This document shows, one piece after another, positions 24,480 through 32,634 of a stretch of DNA of 53,930 bases. The DNA comes from an uncultured Acidimicrobiales bacterium. Its GTDB lineage: Bacteria > Actinomycetota > Acidimicrobiia > Acidimicrobiales > SZUA-35. The stretch's first letter is position 1; the number at the start of each line of letters is the position of its first letter. Location of the stretch: NCBI GenBank assembly GCA_937958015.1, contig CALGOA010000178.1:1-53930 (forward strand). The letters are read 5' to 3'. The notes beneath the pieces are model-generated. The model saw only the letters and a list, made by a program, of their open reading frames with translations, did no database searches and was not told where the DNA came from. Position numbers and translations under genes: made by a program.

Positions 24480-25220
24480 ATGACCGACGTGGGGACACTG
24501 GATTGGGCCAAGCGCACGGGCGGGGTGCTGACCGACGCCGACCGCGAAGAACTGAACGGTCGATTGTCGGCGGTGTTCGAAGCCGCGGCGTTGCCCGCGC
24601 CTGAACCTCCGCTCGACGCGTCCTTCGAATCTCTGGCACCTCCGGATTCAGAACTGTGCATCGAGACCACAGCGTTGTGGAGTCTGGTCGCCCCCGACTG
24701 GTTGGCGGCTCACGGCCACCGCACCTACTACTTCGCTCGGGCCTTGGCCGAACTCGATTCACTGTCGCCCGATCCCGAGCTGCTCTACGTGGCCTGCCTT
24801 TTGCACGACCTCGGGCTCACAAAACACGCCGTCCCCAGCGACGACGTTCCGTGTTTCGCTCTGAACGGTGCGCGGGAGGCGGGAATCCTTACCGGCATAC
24901 ATCGCGATTCTGCAGCGGCCGACATCGTGAACGAGGCGATCGCCATGCACCTCAACGTGGTGGTGCCGATCGAGGCGGGGGAGATCCACTATCTCGTGGC
25001 AGCGGGAACCCTCATCGACGTTGCAGGGCCGAGGCTCCAGCAGCTCCCCAACGACCTGATCGCCGCGATCCTGGTGGAACACCCTCGGGGCGCATTCGCT
25101 GAGAAGATCGGCGAGACGATGGACAAGTGCGGCGCCCGCTACCCCGAGACCCGCTGTGGCTACCTGAAGAATGACCTGGGCATCGTGAGCCTGGTGGGTG
25201 AACACCCGCTCGACTTCTAA
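24480..25220 (+). CDS. HD-domain protein (cyanamide hydratase-like)
   Basis: A 246-residue HD-superfamily protein. The metal-binding residues fit a His in the GHRTYYFARAL segment near residue 80, the HD pair in ACLLHDLGLT near 107, and further His/Asp in INEAIAMHLN-like sequence near 165. The arrangement resembles the cyanamide hydratase / HD-hydrolase group found in fungi and actinobacteria. The ATG at 24480 has TAGAGT ending 6 nt upstream; that hexamer contains the TAG stop of zwf, so the two genes are only 9 bases apart yet the second may have its own leaderless promoter. The substrate is unknown. Confidence 0.8.
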   Translation: MTDVGTLDWAKRTGGVLTDADREELNGRLSAVFEAAALPAPEPPLDASFESLAPPDSELCIETTALWSLVAPDWLAAHGHRTYYFARALAELDSLSPDPELLYVACLLHDLGLTKHAVPSDDVPCFALNGAREAGILTGIHRDSAAADIVNEAIAMHLNVVVPIEAGEIHYLVAAGTLIDVAGPRLQQLPNDLIAAILVEHPRGAFAEKIGETMDKCGARYPETRCGYLKNDLGIVSLVGEHPLDF

Positions 25221-25241
25221 CGGCTGGCGGTTGGTCGGCGA

Positions 25242-25859
25242 CTACCGCAGGGCGAGGCGCTGGGTGCGGGGACGTCGCGGTTGGGTCGCCACGAGCCGCA
25301 CGAGAATGACCGACGCCATAAAGGTGCCGCCCGCTCCACCCAGGATGAGCGGCAGGTCGGCGACCCGGGATCCATACACGGCCCAGATGGCAGCTTCGAT
25401 CCAAGCCATGGTCCAGGTGGCAGCCGACACCCCCACCGGGTTCACGGTCCGAATAGCTGCGATCGCAGCGGGACTGAACTGAACGCCATAGAGCAGGCCG
25501 ATCGTGAGGCCTGCGGTCTCGATGCCCACGAACAGATACGGAATGAGCGGAACGATGCCGATCCCGGCGAACCCCAACGCCATCGGTGACAACGACCCGA
25601 CGCCGTCGAGTCGCAGGTATTGCCACGCAATGGTGGAGTACAACGCAACGCCAGCGGCCGACACCGGCACGATGCCGAACGCCCCGGCCTGAGTGCCGTA
25701 GACGATCCACCACAGGTTCATCGCCACTCCGACGCCGATCCCCACCGGTGACACGCCCTCGGTGCTTCGCAGGCGATGCAGCCGGAGGACCTGCGGCAGG
25801 ATCATTCCTGCGCCGAGAACGTTAGCGACGACGAGGAGGAAATTCAGCAGGTAGGACAT
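25242..25859 (-). CDS. PQ-loop family membrane transporter
   Basis: A 205-residue protein with about seven membrane helices and two PQ-loop-like repeats. The first has PQVLRLHRLRSTEGVSP near residue 22; the second, weaker one has SPAAIAAIRT-VNPVGVS near 130. Related bacterial and eukaryotic proteins (SemiSWEET, SWEET, cystinosin-like) move sugars or amino acids, but this one is longer than SemiSWEET and its cargo is unknown. A GGAG ribosome site lies 7 nt before the ATG. It diverges from the CGNR regulator across palindromic sites, so the two are probably co-regulated. Confidence 0.78.
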   Translation of the reverse strand: MSYLLNFLLVVANVLGAGMILPQVLRLHRLRSTEGVSPVGIGVGVAMNLWWIVYGTQAGAFGIVPVSAAGVALYSTIAWQYLRLDGVGSLSPMALGFAGIGIVPLIPYLFVGIETAGLTIGLLYGVQFSPAAIAAIRTVNPVGVSAATWTMAWIEAAIWAVYGSRVADLPLILGGAGGTFMASVILVRLVATQPRRPRTQRLALR

Positions 25860-25886
25860 TGTGAGCTCCGATCGAGACGTAAGGAC

Positions 25887-25974
25887 CTAAATGAGTTTAG
25901 CTCTGATCGACCGGTTTGCGTAAGGGGCTAAAAGAATTTAGCCACTTACGCTTCGATTCGGATCGGTGTATCCT
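25887..25974. promoter_or_regulatory. Twin CTAAA-N4-TTTAG operators and leaderless promoter
   Basis: Site 1 is CTAAA-TGAG-TTTAG (25887-25900). Site 2 is GGCTAAA-AGAA-TTTAGCC (25926-25943), itself flanked by GCGTAAG and CTTACGC to make a 34-bp near-perfect palindrome (25918-25951, one mismatch). Both sites are preceded by CGTAAGG. The promoter of the CGNR gene has -10 TATCCT (25969-25974), 6 nt before GTG 25981, so site 2 covers its -35 region. Autoregulation by the CGNR protein is inferred from position. Confidence 0.7.
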
Positions 25975-25980
25975 GAGAAC

Positions 25981-26529
25981 GTGCATCTGGCGTCGTCGCA
26001 AGAGTCCGAGGTTCTCATCACGCTCGAGGTGATGATCGAGTTGGCCAATGCCGCCGAGGCCGGGATGCCCGACGTTCGATCGATGCTCGACGAGGCTGGG
26101 TTCCCGCGGGCTCGTAAGGCGTCGGAGGCGTCGATCCAGCGTCTCGGCGATCGGTTGACCGAACTTCGGATGCTGGTGTTGTCGTTGCCCGATCTGTCGG
26201 TTGCCGAGGCCAGCGCCCAGATCAATGAAGAACTCACCGAACTGGATATCGCACCGGCGGTGATGGATCACGATGGTGTTGGTCCGCATCTGCACTGGAC
26301 GCCCGCAACGGCGACCTTCGACAGTCAGGTCATCGCCGACTTCCTCATGGCGACCGCACAGGAACTGTGCACCAATGGCACGATTCGTTTCGGCCGCTGC
26401 GGCGCCGACGACTGCGAACGCATCTTCTACGACCGCACCCGCAATCGTTCTCGTCGCTTTTGCGATGATCAGCGATGTGCGAGCCGAACCCACACCGCCC
26501 AGCATCGGGCCAGGGTCAAGGGCGCCTGA
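25981..26529 (+). CDS. CGNR zinc-finger regulator (ABATE-domain type)
   Basis: A 182-residue protein. The C-terminal 45 residues are a CGNR zinc finger: CGADDCERIFYDRTRNRSRRFC, then CASR in place of the exact CGNR, keeping all four Cys. The N-terminal 130 residues are helical and match the general layout of the domain that precedes the finger in this actinobacterial family, believed to bind a stress-related ligand. GTG at 25981 is preferred over the in-frame GTG at 25966, because TATCCT ends 6 nt before it. It probably binds the twin palindromes upstream and controls itself and the PQ-loop transporter. DNA binding is inferred from the family. Confidence 0.82.
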   Translation: MHLASSQESEVLITLEVMIELANAAEAGMPDVRSMLDEAGFPRARKASEASIQRLGDRLTELRMLVLSLPDLSVAEASAQINEELTELDIAPAVMDHDGVGPHLHWTPATATFDSQVIADFLMATAQELCTNGTIRFGRCGADDCERIFYDRTRNRSRRFCDDQRCASRTHTAQHRARVKGA

Positions 26530-26554
26530 GACGGTCCACGCTACGGTGAGTTCG

Positions 26555-27298
26555 ATGGCAGCACGGGCGGTACCGAAGTACCAGGCCATCTACACGATCC
26601 TCCGACAGCAGATCCTGGAGGGTGATCGAGCTCCCGGAACCAAGCTGCCCCCTCAGCAGGAGATGGCCGATTCCTTCGGGGTCACGCTGATGACGCTCCG
26701 CCAGTCGTTGGCGGCTCTGGAGTCGGACGGGTTGGTGTATGCAGAGCGCGGCAAGGGGACGTTCGTCGCCGATCGTCCCGTCGATATCAATCTCGGCAAT
26801 CTCTCGAGTTTCGCGGCCCAGATGCGGGACTCCGGCGTCTCGATGGTGACCGAGGTTCTCGACATTCAAGAAGTTGATGATCCGGCGATCCAGTCTGTGT
26901 TGGCGGTCGCCGGGCTTCGTCTGATCGTTCGTCGCCGGTCGGTGGACGGGGTGCCGTTCGGTTTGCAGCGCAGCTACCTCGACGTCTCGCTCGAACTGGA
27001 TGAGAAGGCCCTTCGCCGCCCGGACGGGTCGTTGTACGAATCCCTTCGCAACGCCGCCGGCTGGTCGATCGCCGAAGCCCGGGAGTCCATCGAGGCCGTA
27101 GCCCTCGACCCCGACGACGCCGCAACGCTGGGCACCGTGACGGGTCAGCCAGCGCTGCGATCCATACGAACCTCGATCAATCAGTTCGGGCAGCCGTTTC
27201 TGTACGACGATGCATTGTTGGTTGGTGGTCGCAGTGCAATCGCCGCCGACCGGACCTCGGATCGACTCTCGCTGAAGTTCGGCCACATCGAGGGCTGA
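26555..27298 (+). CDS. GntR-family (HutC-type) transcriptional regulator
   Basis: A 247-residue regulator. The winged helix-turn-helix covers residues 6-72 (AIYTILRQQILEGDRAPGTKLPPQQEMADSFGV, then LESDGLVYAERGKGTFV). The rest is a UTRA ligand-binding domain (VRRRSVDGVPFGLQRSYLD). TACGGT ends 7 nt before the ATG at 26555, favouring that start over GTG at 26547. It lies just upstream of trpBA on the same strand, separated by 66 bases that contain a palindrome ahead of trpB, so regulation of trpBA is likely. The ligand is unknown. Confidence 0.9.
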   Translation: MAARAVPKYQAIYTILRQQILEGDRAPGTKLPPQQEMADSFGVTLMTLRQSLAALESDGLVYAERGKGTFVADRPVDINLGNLSSFAAQMRDSGVSMVTEVLDIQEVDDPAIQSVLAVAGLRLIVRRRSVDGVPFGLQRSYLDVSLELDEKALRRPDGSLYESLRNAAGWSIAEARESIEAVALDPDDAATLGTVTGQPALRSIRTSINQFGQPFLYDDALLVGGRSAIAADRTSDRLSLKFGHIEG

Positions 27299-27331
27299 AT
27301 CTTTCGGTTGTGATCGCCGTCAGATGGAGTA

Positions 27332-27347
27332 TTCTAGAGTTCTAGAA
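27332..27347. promoter_or_regulatory. Palindromic operator upstream of trpB
   Basis: TTCTAGA-GT-TCTAGAA is a seven-base-arm inverted repeat, 18 bases before the GTG start of trpB and ahead of its AGGAG ribosome site. A TATTCT hexamer at 27330-27335 could be the -10, so a bound protein would block initiation. The upstream GntR product is the natural candidate. Confidence 0.6.
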
Positions 27348-27364
27348 GACTCAGGAGATCGTCC

Positions 27365-28576
27365 GTGACACTCACTACCCCCAACCCCTCATCGATGCCA
27401 GCAGCTGCGTCTCCCGAACAGATGGGGGAGCCCGACGCACAGGGTTTCTTCGGCGAGTTCGGCGGTCGTTATGTGGGCGAACCCCTCATCGGGGCCTGCA
27501 TGGAAGTTGAGGATGCGTTCGTCGATGCGTGGGCCGATCCGGAGTTTCATGCCGAATTTCTCCACACGCTCAACACCTACGGCGGCCGGCCATCACCAAC
27601 CACCGAGTGCGGCAACCTCAGCGAACAACTGGGTCTGCGGTTACTGCTCAAGCGGGAGGACCTCAACCACACCGGCAGCCACAAGATCAACAACGTCCTG
27701 GGTCAGGCACTGCTGGCCAAACGGATGGGCAAGACCCGCCTGATCGCCGAAACCGGTGCCGGACAACACGGCGTGGCCACCGCCACCGCAGCCGCGCTTC
27801 TGGGCATGAGCTGCACGGTTTACATGGGTGAGGTCGACATGCAGCGCCAGGCGCTCAATGTCTTCCGGATGCGACTTCTCGGCACCGAGGTTGTTCCGGC
27901 GATGTCGGGTAGTCGAACGCTGAAGGACGCCGTGAACGAAGCCATGCGGGCGTGGGTCAGCGAAGTTGGCGACACGCACTACTGCCTCGGATCGGTCATG
28001 GGTCCCCACCCGTATCCATGGATGGTTCGGACCTTCCACGAGATCATTGGGATCGAGGCCCGCGAGCAGGTGATGGAGTTGACGGGAGGTCTGCCCGACG
28101 TTGCGGTTGCGTGTGTCGGTGGAGGGTCGAACGCCGCCGGGCTGTTCGCCGGTTTCGCCGACGATCCCGGTGTCCGTTTGATCGGGGCTGAGCCCGCCGG
28201 TGGCGCCGCCGCCGGCCGCGGGGTGCCCGCCATCGTGCACGGCATGAAGGCGTATTTCATGCAGGACGAGGTGGGCCAGATTCTGGAGGCCGAGTCGATC
28301 AGCGCCGGACTTGACTATCCCGGTCTGGGGCCCGAACACAGCCACCTCGCGAAGACCAAACGAGCCGAGTACTACCCCGTGACCGACGACGAGGTGCTGG
28401 ATGCGTTCCAGCTGCTGAGTCGAAGTGAGGGAATCATTCCCGCCCTCGAATCGGCCCACGCCATCGCCTGGGTCACGAAGAACGCAGCCGACATGCAGGG
28501 TCAAACCGTGCTGGTGAACCTCAGCGGCCGCGGTGACAAAGACGTCGAGCAGGTACAGGAGATCTTGGAACGATGA
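27365..28576 (+). CDS. trpB: Tryptophan synthase beta chain
   Basis: A 403-residue TrpB1-type enzyme that joins indole and serine to make tryptophan. It has [16 protein letters not shown] near residue 77, the PLP lysine in [10 protein letters not shown] near residue 107, [12 protein letters not shown] and the phosphate cup [10 protein letters not shown] near residue 252. Length and motifs are normal, including the COMM region, so it should work with TrpA. GTG at 27365 is used with an AGGAG site 8 nt upstream. It overlaps trpA by ATGA. No trpC or trpE lies nearby, and two GntR regulators flank the pair, which is unusual for biosynthetic trp genes. Confidence 0.96.
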   Translation: MTLTTPNPSSMPAAASPEQMGEPDAQGFFGEFGGRYVGEPLIGACMEVEDAFVDAWADPEFHAEFLHTLNTYGGRPSPTTECGNLSEQLGLRLLLKREDLNHTGSHKINNVLGQALLAKRMGKTRLIAETGAGQHGVATATAAALLGMSCTVYMGEVDMQRQALNVFRMRLLGTEVVPAMSGSRTLKDAVNEAMRAWVSEVGDTHYCLGSVMGPHPYPWMVRTFHEIIGIEAREQVMELTGGLPDVAVACVGGGSNAAGLFAGFADDPGVRLIGAEPAGGAAAGRGVPAIVHGMKAYFMQDEVGQILEAESISAGLDYPGLGPEHSHLAKTKRAEYYPVTDDEVLDAFQLLSRSEGIIPALESAHAIAWVTKNAADMQGQTVLVNLSGRGDKDVEQVQEILER

Positions 28577-29385
28577 ACACCGCAGCAACCCCCACGACCG
28601 TCGCTCGCTCGCTCGAGGCGTACCTCACCGAACGCAGTTCTGGTCGGCGCCTCCTCATGCCCTACGTGACCGCGGGCGTCTGCCCGGACTGGCTCGAACT
28701 TGTCGATGCGGTGATCGATGCGGGCGCCGATGCCGTCGAGATCGGCATCCCGTTCTCGGACCCCGCCATGGACGGGCCCACCATTCAGGAAGCGACCGTC
28801 GTGGCACTGGAGACCGGCATGACCCCGGCCCACTGTCTGCATCGGCTCAAAGAGAGTCAGTTTGGCGTGCCGCTGATCGCCATGACCCACTACAACCTGG
28901 TCTACCGGTACGGACATGAACGATTCGCCCGGGACCTCTTCGAAGCCGGTGGTTGGGCCACGATTCTGCCCGACCTGCCGCTCGAACATGCCTCCGAGTG
29001 GATCGATACCGCCGCCGCGGCCAACTTGGAGAACGTCCTACTGGCCGCGCCGGTCACGTCGGACGAACGACTCCGGACCGTTGTGGATGCCACCGGTGGT
29101 TTCGTCTACGTCGTGTCGACCATGGGCACCACCGGGGCGCGGGCCGGGGTCGACGATGCTGCATCGGTGTTGGCGTCGCGTGTCAAGGCCCTCACCAACA
29201 AACCGGCGGTTGTCGGGTTCGGTATCTCCAACGCCGAGACCGCCGTGGCTGCAGCTGCGAAATCCGACGGTGTGATCGTGGCATCGGCTCTGATGCGCCG
29301 AATCCTCGACGGATCGTCGATCGAAGAGGCGGCACAGCTGGTGGCCGACATCCGAGCCGGCCTCGACGCCGCCTACACCCCCTAA
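28573..29385 (+). CDS. trpA: Tryptophan synthase alpha chain
   Basis: A 270-residue TIM-barrel protein that cleaves indole-3-glycerol phosphate. The catalytic Glu is in EIGIPFSDP near residue 55, and the catalytic Asp in DGPTIQEAT near 66. Loop 6 ([11 protein letters not shown]) and the phosphate-binding GFGIS near 214 are present. The opening segment [14 protein letters not shown] differs from the usual PFVTLGDP but remains recognisable. It is coupled to trpB by a 4-base overlap. The stop is followed by about 240 bases holding a C-rich stretch, a copy of a dispersed repeat and the next gene's operator. Confidence 0.94.
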   Translation: MNTAATPTTVARSLEAYLTERSSGRRLLMPYVTAGVCPDWLELVDAVIDAGADAVEIGIPFSDPAMDGPTIQEATVVALETGMTPAHCLHRLKESQFGVPLIAMTHYNLVYRYGHERFARDLFEAGGWATILPDLPLEHASEWIDTAAAANLENVLLAAPVTSDERLRTVVDATGGFVYVVSTMGTTGARAGVDDAASVLASRVKALTNKPAVVGFGISNAETAVAAAAKSDGVIVASALMRRILDGSSIEEAAQLVADIRAGLDAAYTP

Positions 29386-29430
29386 CCCCACCGCACCCTT
29401 CCCACCCTTCCCCTTTCCCCAAACCACTTT

Positions 29431-29508
29431 CCCCAAAAATCGTCGGGGCAGCACAACCGTTGTGTTCGCCAAACGCCGTTTCGGCCGAATGTGTTGGCCC
29501 GCCGCAAT
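29431..29508 (+). repeat. Dispersed intergenic repeat, copy A
   Basis: About 75 bases beginning CCCCAAAAATCGTCGG, continuing with the small hairpin CACAA-CCG-TTGTG (29452-29464) and then CCGAATGTG. The same order of elements recurs at about 52037-52110. The stem differs in the two copies but stays paired. Confidence 0.55.
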
Positions 29509-29569
29509 TTCGGTAGCTGGCGGCTCTGTTTCCGAGCGTCGGTGGCGGGGGTGTTGCCGCCTGGTTTGG

Positions 29570-29589
29570 TACAATCAAACCCAATTGTA
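29570..29589. promoter_or_regulatory. Inverted repeat upstream of the second GntR gene
   Basis: TACAAT-N8-ATTGTA, six-base arms, about 38 bases before the ATG at 29627. Position and symmetry suit a GntR autoregulatory site; TACAAT could also serve as a -10 element. Confidence 0.5.
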
Positions 29590-29626
29590 TGGATGGCCGT
29601 ACAGCGCAAACGAGGCGACACAGAAC

Positions 29627-30385
29627 ATGATCAGACAACTCGAACGGTCCAGCGCGGTGCCGCTGTGGTCTCAGCTCGAAACCGAACTTCGGCGCCGATT
29701 GGACTCGGGCGAATTCTCCGACGGCCCGTTCCCTACCGACCTGGAACTGACGACCGACTACGCAGTGAGCCGTCACACGGTGCGGGAGGCCATCCGGCAC
29801 CTGAACAAAACGGGTGTGCTCAAGCGGGAACGAGGCCGGGGCACCGTCGTGAACCGGGCGGAGTTCGAACAGTCGCTCGGGACGCTGTACAGCCTGTTTC
29901 AATCCATCGAATCCAGTGGCGTGAAGCAGACCAGCACCGTGCTGGAACTTGCGGTGGTCAACGATGCAATTGCGGCATCACATCTCGAACTGGACGAAGA
30001 CGTTGATCTGGTGCTGTTGGCGCGGGTGCGGTTCGCTTCGGGTGTGCCTCTGGCGGTCGATCGGGCCTGGATGCCGGCCAGTTTCGCCGAACCCCTCCTG
30101 CGCGTCGACTGGTCTCGCACCGCCCTGTATGACGAGCTCCGCAGCATGGGCGCCCCGGTTCCGACCCATGGTTGGGAACGGTTGACGCCCACGATTCCGG
30201 GTGCTTCAGACCGCAAATTGTTAGATCTACGGAAGGTCGACGCCGCGTTCTATTTGGAGCGATTGGGCAAGAGCGATGGAACGCCCGTCGAGTGGCGAAC
30301 CACCACGATTCGCGGTGACCGATTCCGCTTCGTCACCGACTGGTCATCGGGCTCCAGTACCAGCCTCAAACCCAACGCGGACTGA
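29627..30385 (+). CDS. GntR-family (HutC-type) transcriptional regulator
   Basis: A 252-residue regulator with a winged helix-turn-helix in residues 10-78 (LWSQLETELRRRLDSGEFSDG, then DYAVSRHTVREAIRHLNKTGVLKRERGRGT) and a UTRA-type C-terminal domain (FASGVPLAVDRAWMPASFAEPLL). The longer frame upstream is not coding in appearance. ATG at 29627 gives the usual short lead into the first helix. It differs clearly from the GntR at 26555, so it is not a recent duplicate. Its target may be trpBA or itself, given the inverted repeat in front. Confidence 0.88.
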   Translation: MIRQLERSSAVPLWSQLETELRRRLDSGEFSDGPFPTDLELTTDYAVSRHTVREAIRHLNKTGVLKRERGRGTVVNRAEFEQSLGTLYSLFQSIESSGVKQTSTVLELAVVNDAIAASHLELDEDVDLVLLARVRFASGVPLAVDRAWMPASFAEPLLRVDWSRTALYDELRSMGAPVPTHGWERLTPTIPGASDRKLLDLRKVDAAFYLERLGKSDGTPVEWRTTTIRGDRFRFVTDWSSGSSTSLKPNAD

Positions 30386-30393
30386 GCGTCCGG

Positions 30394-30582
30394 TTACCGT
30401 GAGTCCCGATGTGTAGACGAATCACCTGTCGAACCTGCTCCAAACCCTCGTGGGCTGGTTGTGGGGCTCACGTTGAACAGGTCCTCGGGAACGTCGCCGT
30501 AGAGGACCGGTGCCACTGCAGTGCCGCCGACCGAAAACCGGAGAGTTTCTTCAGCCGATTCCGTCGGCGGTAACGACGTCAC
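30394..30582 (-). CDS. Doubtful small ORF, 62 residues
   Basis: A short minus-strand frame between two better genes, overlapping the end of the membrane protein by 32 bases. The product (MTSLPPTESAEETLRFS to STHRDSR) has no recognisable motif and no clear ribosome site. It is listed because the 165-base gap between neighbours holds nothing else; it may not be real. Confidence 0.25.
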   Translation of the reverse strand: MTSLPPTESAEETLRFSVGGTAVAPVLYGDVPEDLFNVSPTTSPRGFGAGSTGDSSTHRDSR

Positions 30583-31282
30583 GGTTTTCCCGCACGGTCT
30601 CCCCGGCCGTCGACCTCTCGTTGACGACCGAACGGATCACATCTGTCGCCGAGGTGATCGACCACAGGGCCAGGGCAAGAATGCCGAGGAACTTTGCCCC
30701 GTCCTCCACCGCACCCCGCAGCCCGGTGTCGCCGCCGGGCACTACAACCTCGACGGCGAGCGAAACCCCAAACGCCACCGCAGCGCCGATAAGCGACTGC
30801 ACTCTCGTTCGGGCCAGCTCCTGAGCGGAGTTGAGGGCCCAGATGAGTCCGAGCCCTCCATAACACGCCAGTACCGCCACCTTGGGCACACCGAGCGTGC
30901 GCGGCAGCAGGTCGCTGTGGAACAGGAAGAGGTCGTCGAGCAGAAGGAGGACGAACAGCAGACCCCCACCCCGAAACGCGCTGGCGGCACGGGTTCGACC
31001 CGCGAGTCTGGCCACCCATGCGGCGATCAGGCAGAAACACACCGACGTGGTCCAGGCCACCATTCCGAGAGCGGCCACCATGCCGACAAACCAGCGCTGA
31101 CCGCCGACGAAGGACGCGTCCATGAAGAGGTCCTCGGCCGGCACCTGGTCCTGAACCAGCGCCGCCGTGATTATCAGGAGGCCCAGAGCCCATAGACCCG
31201 CCAGGGGCGCGATCGCACCGATCACGTCCGTCGCCTTGGGCGTCCGGCGATCCGATGTGGGAAGTTCGGCGGGTGTTGACAT
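30551..31282 (-). CDS. Multipass membrane protein, function unknown
   Basis: A 243-residue protein with about six hydrophobic segments between residues 22 and 220. Notable are the acidic-hydrophobic LLLLDDLFLFHSDLLP stretch near residue 105 and charged termini. The DDLFLFHE-type pattern occurs in uncharacterised bacterial membrane proteins, but I cannot name a family. Starts are GTG 31285 and ATG 31282, with AGGA a few bases upstream. The short Arg/Asp-rich C-terminus is cytoplasmic-looking. It diverges from the small acidic protein at 31357. Confidence 0.72.
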   Translation of the reverse strand: MSTPAELPTSDRRTPKATDVIGAIAPLAGLWALGLLIITAALVQDQVPAEDLFMDASFVGGQRWFVGMVAALGMVAWTTSVCFCLIAAWVARLAGRTRAASAFRGGGLLFVLLLLDDLFLFHSDLLPRTLGVPKVAVLACYGGLGLIWALNSAQELARTRVQSLIGAAVAFGVSLAVEVVVPGGDTGLRGAVEDGAKFLGILALALWSITSATDVIRSVVNERSTAGETVRENRDVVTADGIG

Positions 31283-31356
31283 CACGTTCCTATCGGCTCG
31301 AAATCTGCAGGGCCGAGTCGTTGGCGAACCGATTTGGCCGCCGCAATACTGACCTC

Positions 31357-31767
31357 ATGAGCGCCGAATCATCGACCGACTTGCCCCCCGCCCAGTTCCG
31401 CAAGACGAAGTCGGGCAAGTGGGCGGTCATGGCGCCGGTCGTCTCACTCGAAGCGGCACTTCAGGCTGATGGCAAAGTGCAGGTCCTCAAGAAGTCCGGG
31501 GATTGGTCCAAGTTCACGGTCGCATCACTCGGCAAGCCGTTCGATGTGGACGGCGTGCCGATGTGTTACGGATACGGACCCGACGACGAGAGCGAAGGCG
31601 GCGGCGCTCCAACTCGACAGAACACCCGGGGTGGGTCTCAGCCGGCCCCGCCGCCGCAGGAACAGCCGCCAACCGACGCGAGCTGGGCCAACGCTCCGGC
31701 GTTTGACGACAGTGAACCCCTCCCCGAGTACCAGGGTGGCCCCGAGGACGAGTGGCAAGAGTTCTAG
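31357..31767 (+). CDS. Hypothetical acidic protein with Pro/Glu-rich C-terminus
   Basis: A 136-residue protein. The first 75 residues look folded (TKSGKWAVMAPVVSLEAALQADGKVQVLKKSGDWSKFTVASLG); the last 60 are a disordered Gly/Pro/Gln/Glu-rich tail ending DEWQEF. It resembles single-stranded-DNA-binding-like tails only superficially. AATACT ends 6 nt before the ATG at 31357, consistent with a leaderless start. The gene lies 4 bases before the lipoprotein gene, probably in one transcript. No function can be assigned. Confidence 0.65.
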   Translation: MSAESSTDLPPAQFRKTKSGKWAVMAPVVSLEAALQADGKVQVLKKSGDWSKFTVASLGKPFDVDGVPMCYGYGPDDESEGGGAPTRQNTRGGSQPAPPPQEQPPTDASWANAPAFDDSEPLPEYQGGPEDEWQEF

Positions 31768-31771
31768 CGCG

Positions 31772-32623
31772 ATGAGACACGTCGCCGTAGCCATCGTTGT
31801 GGTTATGGCGACGGCGTGTTCACCCTCTCTCGATGCCAATTCACAGGGTGACACGTCCGCAGGTCCGACCTCGGCGAGCACCACGTCGTCGGTCATCTCT
31901 GCACCGGAGTCGACTGCAGCGCCAAACACCACCGCAGATCCGCCGGTGACGCCAGCAACACCGGCGTCGATCACCAACGAACCCGGGGAGATCACCTTTG
32001 AGGTCTCGCCCATAGCGCCGTCGGGTTCGGGCCGAGCGATAGCGGTAGCGGTGGGATGTCGAGATGTCTGCGGTCGGCTCGTCGTGTTGTTCCATGGCTC
32101 CGGCCTGGAACCGGGCAGTTGGTTTCGAGGACCCGTCAACGTTGCGGACCAGGTCGGCGCCAGCGGGCTCGCCGACGTTCTGGTTGTGGCGCCCAGTCGG
32201 GCCGCCTCGGGAGACGACTTCGTCGAGTATTCGATCGACCCATTGCTGGACGTACTCGAAGCTTCCGCCGGCGGGCTTCCCGAACGTGCGACCTTCGTCG
32301 GGTTCTCGGCCGGCGGCGATACCGCGGTGCGTACCGCCGTTGCCAGCAGCCGCATCGAGGTCGACTCCGTGGTGTTGGGTGCATCGATCTGGGGCCTGCC
32401 GCTGACGAACCTGGTGTCGCCGGGGCAGTGGAAACCGAATGTGCTTGTTGACACCGGGGATGACGACGGCCTCGGACGTCTCACCCCAGACATCGTGGCG
32501 GCCTTCGAGTCGGCTGGCGTCGACGTTCGGGTTCAACAGAGCCCGGGACGTCACAATCTCGAGTTCGTCGCCGCCCAGATGGAGAGCTGGCTTCGGTGGA
32601 TCGCCGAGCAGCCCGCCACCTGA
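31772..32623 (+). CDS. Lipoprotein alpha/beta hydrolase
   Basis: A 283-residue secreted hydrolase. The N-terminus MRHVAVAIVVVMATAC is a lipoprotein signal with Cys16 lipidated, followed by a Ser/Thr/Pro-rich linker to about residue 75. The hydrolase domain has LVVLFHGSGLEPGSW (oxyanion region), the nucleophile elbow VGFSAGG near residue 177 and a His near the end (PGRHNLEF). The layout resembles esterases of the feruloyl esterase/depolymerase type. It would act outside the membrane. ATG at 31772 is chosen because the signal peptide starts there. Convergent to the large secreted protein gene. Confidence 0.82.
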   Translation: MRHVAVAIVVVMATACSPSLDANSQGDTSAGPTSASTTSSVISAPESTAAPNTTADPPVTPATPASITNEPGEITFEVSPIAPSGSGRAIAVAVGCRDVCGRLVVLFHGSGLEPGSWFRGPVNVADQVGASGLADVLVVAPSRAASGDDFVEYSIDPLLDVLEASAGGLPERATFVGFSAGGDTAVRTAVASSRIEVDSVVLGASIWGLPLTNLVSPGQWKPNVLVDTGDDDGLGRLTPDIVAAFESAGVDVRVQQSPGRHNLEFVAAQMESWLRWIAEQPAT

Positions 32624-32634
32624 GCGGCGGGACG

